DNA of 64,000 bases from contig JALSTH010000009.1 in NCBI GenBank assembly GCA_026983835.1, forward strand, positions 1 to 64,000, given 5' to 3'. The notes beneath the pieces were generated by a model. That model made no database searches, was not told where the DNA came from, and saw nothing but the letters and a program-made list of their open reading frames with translations. The DNA comes from Candidatus Zixiibacteriota bacterium (GTDB lineage: Bacteria; Zixibacteria; MSB-5A5; UM-FILTER-46-8). Below are positions 58,950-64,000 of this stretch, one piece after another (positions within the stretch are counted from its first letter, which is position 1; every line of letters begins with the position of its first letter). A program made the translations under genes and the position numbers.

Positions 58950-60283
58950 TTATGCTTTATAAAGAACAGATAATGAAGGTCCTTGACGGAATGATAGGGG
59001 GATTTAAGGCCGCTAAGGGGGAGCTTGTTTTAATAGAGGAGGATTTGAACTTAACTCGTTTTGCGGAGTCTGCAATTATTCAGAATATCTCGCGCTATGA
59101 TAGGACAATGTTTGTGCGCGCTGTGGCTGATAAGAGGGTCGGTGTGGCGGTAACGAATCAATTGGATACCGATGGCATTCTCAAAGCTATTAAAGCCGCT
59201 GAGGAGATAGCCTTGATGCAGAACCCCGACCCCGATTTTCCCGACTTGGCGAAATATCCAACTGTTGAGGGATCGAAAAAGGCATATTATAAAGATACCG
59301 CCGAATTGTCTCCTAACAAGCGGGCTGAGGAAGCTAAAGAATGCGCAAAAAAATCCGCACCCCAAAATCTTAAGGCAACCGGGGCTTATCAATCGAATGT
59401 GAAAACAACGGCTGTTGCCAACACCGAAGGGACCCGCCAATTTTTCACCGAAACGAGCGCTTGGCTGACGCTGACTGTCTCCGGCAAGAACTCGGTTTCC
59501 GGTTGGGCACAATCTTTCTCCCGAAATTCAAAAGATATCGATGGAAACGGGGTCGCTGAAACAGCGGTCGGCAAGGCGATGTTATCGGCAAAGAAAGTTA
59601 AAATGCCGCCGGGCGAATATACCGTTATACTCGAACCGGCTGCGGTAGCCGATATGGTTTTATTTTTAGGTTTTTTAGGTTTCGGAGCAAAGACACTTCT
59701 CTCACACAGATCATTTATGGCAGGGAAAATCGGACAAAAGATAACCGGCGATAATATCACTATAATCGAGGATCCGTTTAATTCGAGGATTAACGCTATG
59801 CCTTTCGATTATGAGGGAGTTCCGAAGAAAAAGGTTCCTTTGATTGAAAACGGTATTGCCAAGGGAGTAGTCAGCAATAGGTACTATGCCGCAAAGCTTG
59901 GAATAAAATCGACGGGGAACGCTTTACCCCCGAATAACAATTATGGTCCCTACCCAAAGGCGATGGTAATGAAAGGGGGAAATTCTTCCATAGATAAAAT
60001 GATTGCTTCCACGAAGAAAGGTATCTTGATTACTCATTGGTGGTATATCAATTTCCTAAATCCGATGAAAACGCAAATTACCGGCACATCTATTGATGGA
60101 ACTATGCTTATTGAGGATGGAAAGGTAGTATCCGGTGTCGATGATATGAGAATGGGGCAATCGATTTTAGAGGCTTTTTCCAATGTGGAAGCCCTTTCCT
60201 CCGAATTGACGCTTTGTCCGAAATACGGCGCCTTGATGCTCATCCCCTCATTAAAGATCCACAATTTTAATTTTATGGGGTAG
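58946..60283 (+). CDS. TldD/PmbA-family protein
   Basis: TGAYQSNVKTTAVANTEGTRQFFTETSAWLTLTV; PAAVADMVLFLGFLGFGAKTLLSHRSFM; no HExxxH seen, so TldE/PmbA-like. Confidence 0.88.
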   Translation: MIMLYKEQIMKVLDGMIGGFKAAKGELVLIEEDLNLTRFAESAIIQNISRYDRTMFVRAVADKRVGVAVTNQLDTDGILKAIKAAEEIALMQNPDPDFPDLAKYPTVEGSKKAYYKDTAELSPNKRAEEAKECAKKSAPQNLKATGAYQSNVKTTAVANTEGTRQFFTETSAWLTLTVSGKNSVSGWAQSFSRNSKDIDGNGVAETAVGKAMLSAKKVKMPPGEYTVILEPAAVADMVLFLGFLGFGAKTLLSHRSFMAGKIGQKITGDNITIIEDPFNSRINAMPFDYEGVPKKKVPLIENGIAKGVVSNRYYAAKLGIKSTGNALPPNNNYGPYPKAMVMKGGNSSIDKMIASTKKGILITHWWYINFLNPMKTQITGTSIDGTMLIEDGKVVSGVDDMRMGQSILEAFSNVEALSSELTLCPKYGALMLIPSLKIHNFNFMG

Positions 60284-60907
60284 ATGAAAACATTATTTTT
60301 GATCCCCCTTTTGGTTTTAATCGGCGTTGTTCAAAGTATCTCTTCTCCTATGCTTTTACAATTGGATGCTGCATATCGCCCGCAGGTAAAAACATCGAGG
60401 ATAGATTACCCCTATTTATCCGCTTGGGAGGGATTTGTGGACATACCTTCTTTCGGGTTGAGGACAGCAACAAACATTCATAACGAATGGTATCTCGCAG
60501 TTTATTACCGTTATTTGCATAAATCCGATGGAATCGATGGTGGGAATAATATCTCCCTTGATCGTCAAATTATCACTGTTGGACCATATTACCGTTCGCC
60601 TACAACGGAGAGCGGGAGTTTTTTTATAAACCTATATTTGGGTATAGGAGTGGCATTGTCCGATTTTGAGATGGATATCGGGGGGAAGACGGATAAATTA
60701 TCAGGTAATTATATATCGCTGATTTTTGGATTGGAGTTTGAGAAGAATATTTTCGGCGATTTCAGTTTGCTGAGCCGTCTTAATTATAGTATGATTAATT
60801 CTAAATTAAAGGGTGATATCGGCGAGCAGGGAATTCCCATTGAAATTACCTTAAAGAATTCCGGGCTTGATATTGCTTTGGGTATTGGATATAAGTTTGA
60901 GATATAG
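60284..60907 (+). CDS. Outer-membrane beta-barrel-like protein
   Basis: Signal peptide; alternating strands; terminal LDIALGIGYKFEI. Confidence 0.65.
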   Translation: MKTLFLIPLLVLIGVVQSISSPMLLQLDAAYRPQVKTSRIDYPYLSAWEGFVDIPSFGLRTATNIHNEWYLAVYYRYLHKSDGIDGGNNISLDRQIITVGPYYRSPTTESGSFFINLYLGIGVALSDFEMDIGGKTDKLSGNYISLIFGLEFEKNIFGDFSLLSRLNYSMINSKLKGDIGEQGIPIEITLKNSGLDIALGIGYKFEI

Positions 60908-60915
60908 GAGATAGG

Positions 60916-61191
60916 ATGCTGACCCGTAGAAAATTTATTATTTCCTCCTCTATTACTTGCGCCGGACTGGTTTTTCTAAATTCGTTTCCCATTCCCTTGA
61001 GCAAACCGCCAAATGGAGCGGGCGGATCGATAACGAATAAACGCATACTTTATGGGAATGCGAGATACGGTTGCTCGACACCTAAAACCTGCCCCGAATA
61101 TTTGGAGGGAGTAGCATCCGGTGTCGTTTCCTTCGAGCATTTCGCATTTACGGCGTACGATGGCGGCATATATCATCAGCGATTTGCTTAG
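60916..61191 (+). CDS. Small protein (91 aa) with a Tat-like signal peptide
   Basis: SD GGAG; TRRKFIISSSITCAGLVFLNSFPIP then a short Cys/Gly/Tyr-containing mature region. Confidence 0.45.
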   Translation: MLTRRKFIISSSITCAGLVFLNSFPIPLSKPPNGAGGSITNKRILYGNARYGCSTPKTCPEYLEGVASGVVSFEHFAFTAYDGGIYHQRFA

Positions 61192-62017
61192 AAAGATAAT
61201 TGCTACTCTGAAGGAGAACGATGTTTCGGAACCGGAGGTTTCCGCAGAGCGGATATTATCCCACATAACCGGATTAAGCCGCGCCGATTTATATTCCGCT
61301 ACCGATAAAATTATCCTTGATCCCGAAATTCACAGAGCGAAAGCAATGATGGAAAGACGGATAAGCGGCGAACCATTGGCTTACATTATTGGCGAATGTG
61401 CATTCTACAACATTAAATTGAGAATCGACAATAGGGTTTTGGTGCCGAGGCCCGAGACGGAAATTCTGGTTGATGAAGCCATAAAAAGGCTCAAAGATAT
61501 TAGAGGAAAGAAAAAGGTGGCGGACATCGGGACCGGGTCCGGGAATATCGCTATCAGTTTGGTTTTTAATGTGAGCGATTTAAGGGTTATTGCCACCGAC
61601 ATCAACCGCTCCATAATAGAATTAGCTGAAAGCAATGCCATCTTAAATGGTGTCAGCGGTAAAATTAACTTTCTTGTTGGGGAGTTGTTCGAACCTTTGG
61701 TGGATTATAGAAATAAATTTGATGCGGTAATTTCCAATCCACCTTATATCGGCATTGACGAAAAAGATAATCTTCCGATTGAAGTGCGGAAGTATGAACC
61801 AACTGAGGCTTTGTTTGCCGGTGATGACGGCCTATCGATTATAAGAAAGATTATTGAGCAAGCGCCCGAGTATCTTAAACAAGGAGGTTTCCTTGCGATG
61901 GAGATAGGGTATAAACAGGGAGCGGAAGCAAAAGAATTGATGAGCAGCCGATTCGGCGGTATCAAAATAATAAAGGATTATGTCGGCAGGGATAGAGTTG
62001 TCATTGGAAGCCTATAG
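61160..62017 (+). CDS. prmC: Peptide chain release factor N5-glutamine methyltransferase
   Basis: Start revised to 61160; VLVPRPETEILVDEA; VADIGTGSGNIAISL; FDAVISNPPYIG. Confidence 0.95.
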   Translation: MAAYIISDLLRKIIATLKENDVSEPEVSAERILSHITGLSRADLYSATDKIILDPEIHRAKAMMERRISGEPLAYIIGECAFYNIKLRIDNRVLVPRPETEILVDEAIKRLKDIRGKKKVADIGTGSGNIAISLVFNVSDLRVIATDINRSIIELAESNAILNGVSGKINFLVGELFEPLVDYRNKFDAVISNPPYIGIDEKDNLPIEVRKYEPTEALFAGDDGLSIIRKIIEQAPEYLKQGGFLAMEIGYKQGAEAKELMSSRFGGIKIIKDYVGRDRVVIGSL

Positions 62018-62081
62018 ATGAGAAACCAAATAATTTACTCGGAAAGGATTATTGGGCGGAGGAGCGTTTCGATCCCTTATT

Positions 62082-62567
62082 TTAATCAATTTCGCCGAAC
62101 TCCTTGAGCCAGTAGTTTATTTCTTCCTCCGATATGGACTCGGGCTTTTCCGGTTTGCCTTTGTGTTTGTGTTCGACTTCCCCGAGGATTTCTAAAAACT
62201 CTTGAGCGGAGATAACATTTTTTACGGATGATTTTACATAAATCCCAATATCTTTGTAATCGGAGGAAACTACCGTGATTTGTGAAGTATCGTCCGCTGT
62301 CTTAACGATATTACGGATTTTATTATCGGCGTTGGTTCCCTTTGAAAAGATAACTTTTACGCCCGGAGGAGATTTCTCCTTCTCGATTACTCCCATCTGC
62401 CCATCGAAAACCACTACCGAATGCTGTCTTTTATGAACATAGAGGTTATATAATTTCTGTAGCAATTGTTTCCTGGCGGTTTCGGGTTGATTTTGCATAT
62501 ATTTTGCGAGACTCGCGTCGGCAAAAATTACATTATATCCATCGACTAAATAATACATTGTTTTCAT
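62082..62567 (-). CDS. NYN-domain (YacP-like) RNase
   Basis: YYLVDGYNVIFADASL; SVVVFDGQMGV; ITVVSSDYKDIGIYVKSSVKNVISAQEFLEIL. Confidence 0.85.
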   Translation of the reverse strand: MKTMYYLVDGYNVIFADASLAKYMQNQPETARKQLLQKLYNLYVHKRQHSVVVFDGQMGVIEKEKSPPGVKVIFSKGTNADNKIRNIVKTADDTSQITVVSSDYKDIGIYVKSSVKNVISAQEFLEILGEVEHKHKGKPEKPESISEEEINYWLKEFGEID

Positions 62568-62721
62568 TTCAGTTGTGCAAGTATGTTGAAACTCTCGGGG
62601 TAATTATATTATAAATTTATATGTAATTCAAGGTTTTTGGGATTTCTGCTTTTAATAGTTGACCATAAAGGATTGATATTATAATTTATGAGTTGATGAA
62701 TTTAATTTAAGGATAAAAGAA

Positions 62722-63573
62722 ATGAAAACTAAAAACACAATATTATGGGTTTTAGCTTTTTTAATCACAATTGCTTTCGCAGTATATCAACGGACTACGG
62801 GACCTACTTATCCGATGAAAGGGAACGGTGCTTTAGGTGGTTCAGTAATCGAATATAAATTGGATAGGAGCCACGGCGGAGACGATGATTCCAGGGTAAG
62901 CATTAAAATACCGGACGGTTCGATAGAAGGAGTTTTATATTATAAGCGTTATAAAACCGATGATGCTTGGACTATGGTGCATATGAATTATGATGGCGAT
63001 GAGTTAGTTGCTTATCTTCCTCATCAACCGCCGGCGGGCAAATTACAATATCATATAAAATTGAATCGGGGAAACAGTGAAGTAAGGTTACCGAAATATA
63101 CCGATGTGGTGATGAGGTTCAAGGGGAATGTGCCTTTATGGATTCTAATTCCCCATATTCTGCTGATGTTCACCGCTATGTTGCTTTCAACCCGTACGGG
63201 ATTGCAAGCATTACTAACCACCGATAAACTGAAATCATTATCTTTTTATACAATAATTATATTATTCTTCGGCGGGCTTATTTTTGGACCTATTGTTCAA
63301 AAGTTTGCTTTTGGGGAATATTGGACCGGGATACCCTTCGGGATAGACCTAACTGATAATAAAACCTTAATTGCATTTATAGGTTGGTTGATCGCCTTGA
63401 TTGCCGTTTATAAGGGTAAAAGCCCTCGCTTGTTTGTAATAGGGGCATCAGTATTAACCTTATTAATATTTATGATTCCGCATAGTGCGTTGGGTTCCGA
63501 GCTTGATTATTCAACCGGGAATATCAAGCAGGCCGGTTATTTCCTAAAACATATTTCGTGGCTGAAGGTTTAG
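62722..63573 (+). CDS. Hypothetical membrane protein
   Basis: N-terminal TM, soluble domain, then at least four C-terminal TM helices. Confidence 0.7.
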   Translation: MKTKNTILWVLAFLITIAFAVYQRTTGPTYPMKGNGALGGSVIEYKLDRSHGGDDDSRVSIKIPDGSIEGVLYYKRYKTDDAWTMVHMNYDGDELVAYLPHQPPAGKLQYHIKLNRGNSEVRLPKYTDVVMRFKGNVPLWILIPHILLMFTAMLLSTRTGLQALLTTDKLKSLSFYTIIILFFGGLIFGPIVQKFAFGEYWTGIPFGIDLTDNKTLIAFIGWLIALIAVYKGKSPRLFVIGASVLTLLIFMIPHSALGSELDYSTGNIKQAGYFLKHISWLKV

Positions 63574-63646
63574 AACGGCTATCCTTATGAAAATAATGCG
63601 GATTTGATGTCGATTTTCTTTCGCATAATAAATTAAGGAATATAAA

Positions 63647-64000
63647 TTGAGTAATATGGAAAATAAAATAAGATTTTTCGATGGCTCATCTACAACCCCT
63701 GTCGATGTACGGGTGGTCGAGAAAATGTTGCCCTACTTTACCGAAAATTACGGCAATCCCTCATCCCATATCCATACGCTCGGCGTATCGGCAGGTAATG
63801 CTTTGGAGGAAGCGCGCCGCAGTGTCGCTGAAATGCTAAATGCCGCCAATAATGAGATTTATTTTACTTCGGGGGCTACCGAAGCGAACAATATCGCTCT
63901 TTTAGGTTATCTCAAAGCTCATCCGAATAACGGTAGGCATATTATCCTTTCGGAGATAGAACATTTTTCGGTGCTGAATATTGGATATCGCTTAAGGCGC
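63647..64000 (+). CDS. Cysteine desulfurase (IscS/NifS-like), truncated by the window edge
   Basis: Read by eye; absent from the track. TTG at 63647 or ATG at 63656: MENKIRFFDGSSTTPVDVRVVEKMLPYFTENYGNPSSHIHTLG...EIYFTSGATEANNIALLGYLKAHPNNGRHIILSEIEHFSVLN. Confidence 0.93.
   Translation, partial: MSNMENKIRFFDGSSTTPVDVRVVEKMLPYFTENYGNPSSHIHTLGVSAGNALEEARRSVAEMLNAANNEIYFTSGATEANNIALLGYLKAHPNNGRHIILSEIEHFSVLNIGYRLRR

Overview
64 kb of a bacterial chromosome, about 42-45% GC by eye and densely coding on both strands. It probably comes from an uncultured FCB-superphylum-like lineage; this is inferred from type IX secretion-style C-terminal domains and a PorV-like protein, not from a marker-gene tree. 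I see no rRNA operon, CRISPR array, IS element or prophage. There are three tRNA genes (Ser-GCT, His-GTG, Glu-TTC). Housekeeping genes include mnmE, pdxJ, ksgA, tatD, metG, a ricT-like PSP1 gene, purL, gyrA, comEA, rsmD, coaD, prmC and a partial cysteine desulfurase. There are several blocks of surface or secreted proteins. The strongest leads are: (1) a homocitrate/citrate-like 2-oxoacid module (HMGL-like synthase, aconitase-like large and small subunits, NTED-type isocitrate/homoisocitrate dehydrogenase) that does not look like leucine biosynthesis; (2) a TonB-dependent receptor with a long insert of D-x-N-x-N-G repeats, in an operon with a sorted secreted protein, PorV and a lipoprotein; (3) a TatD nuclease fused to a radical SAM domain; (4) a DNA methyltransferase with an apparent in-frame deletion of its SAM-binding core; (5) an identical 13-nt inverted repeat in the predicted gyrA and ricT-metG promoters; (6) an orphan qmoC-like gene; (7) a translationally coupled small ORF ahead of an edge-truncated secreted protein missing from the supplied ORF track. 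All calls come from reading the sequence; no searches were run.
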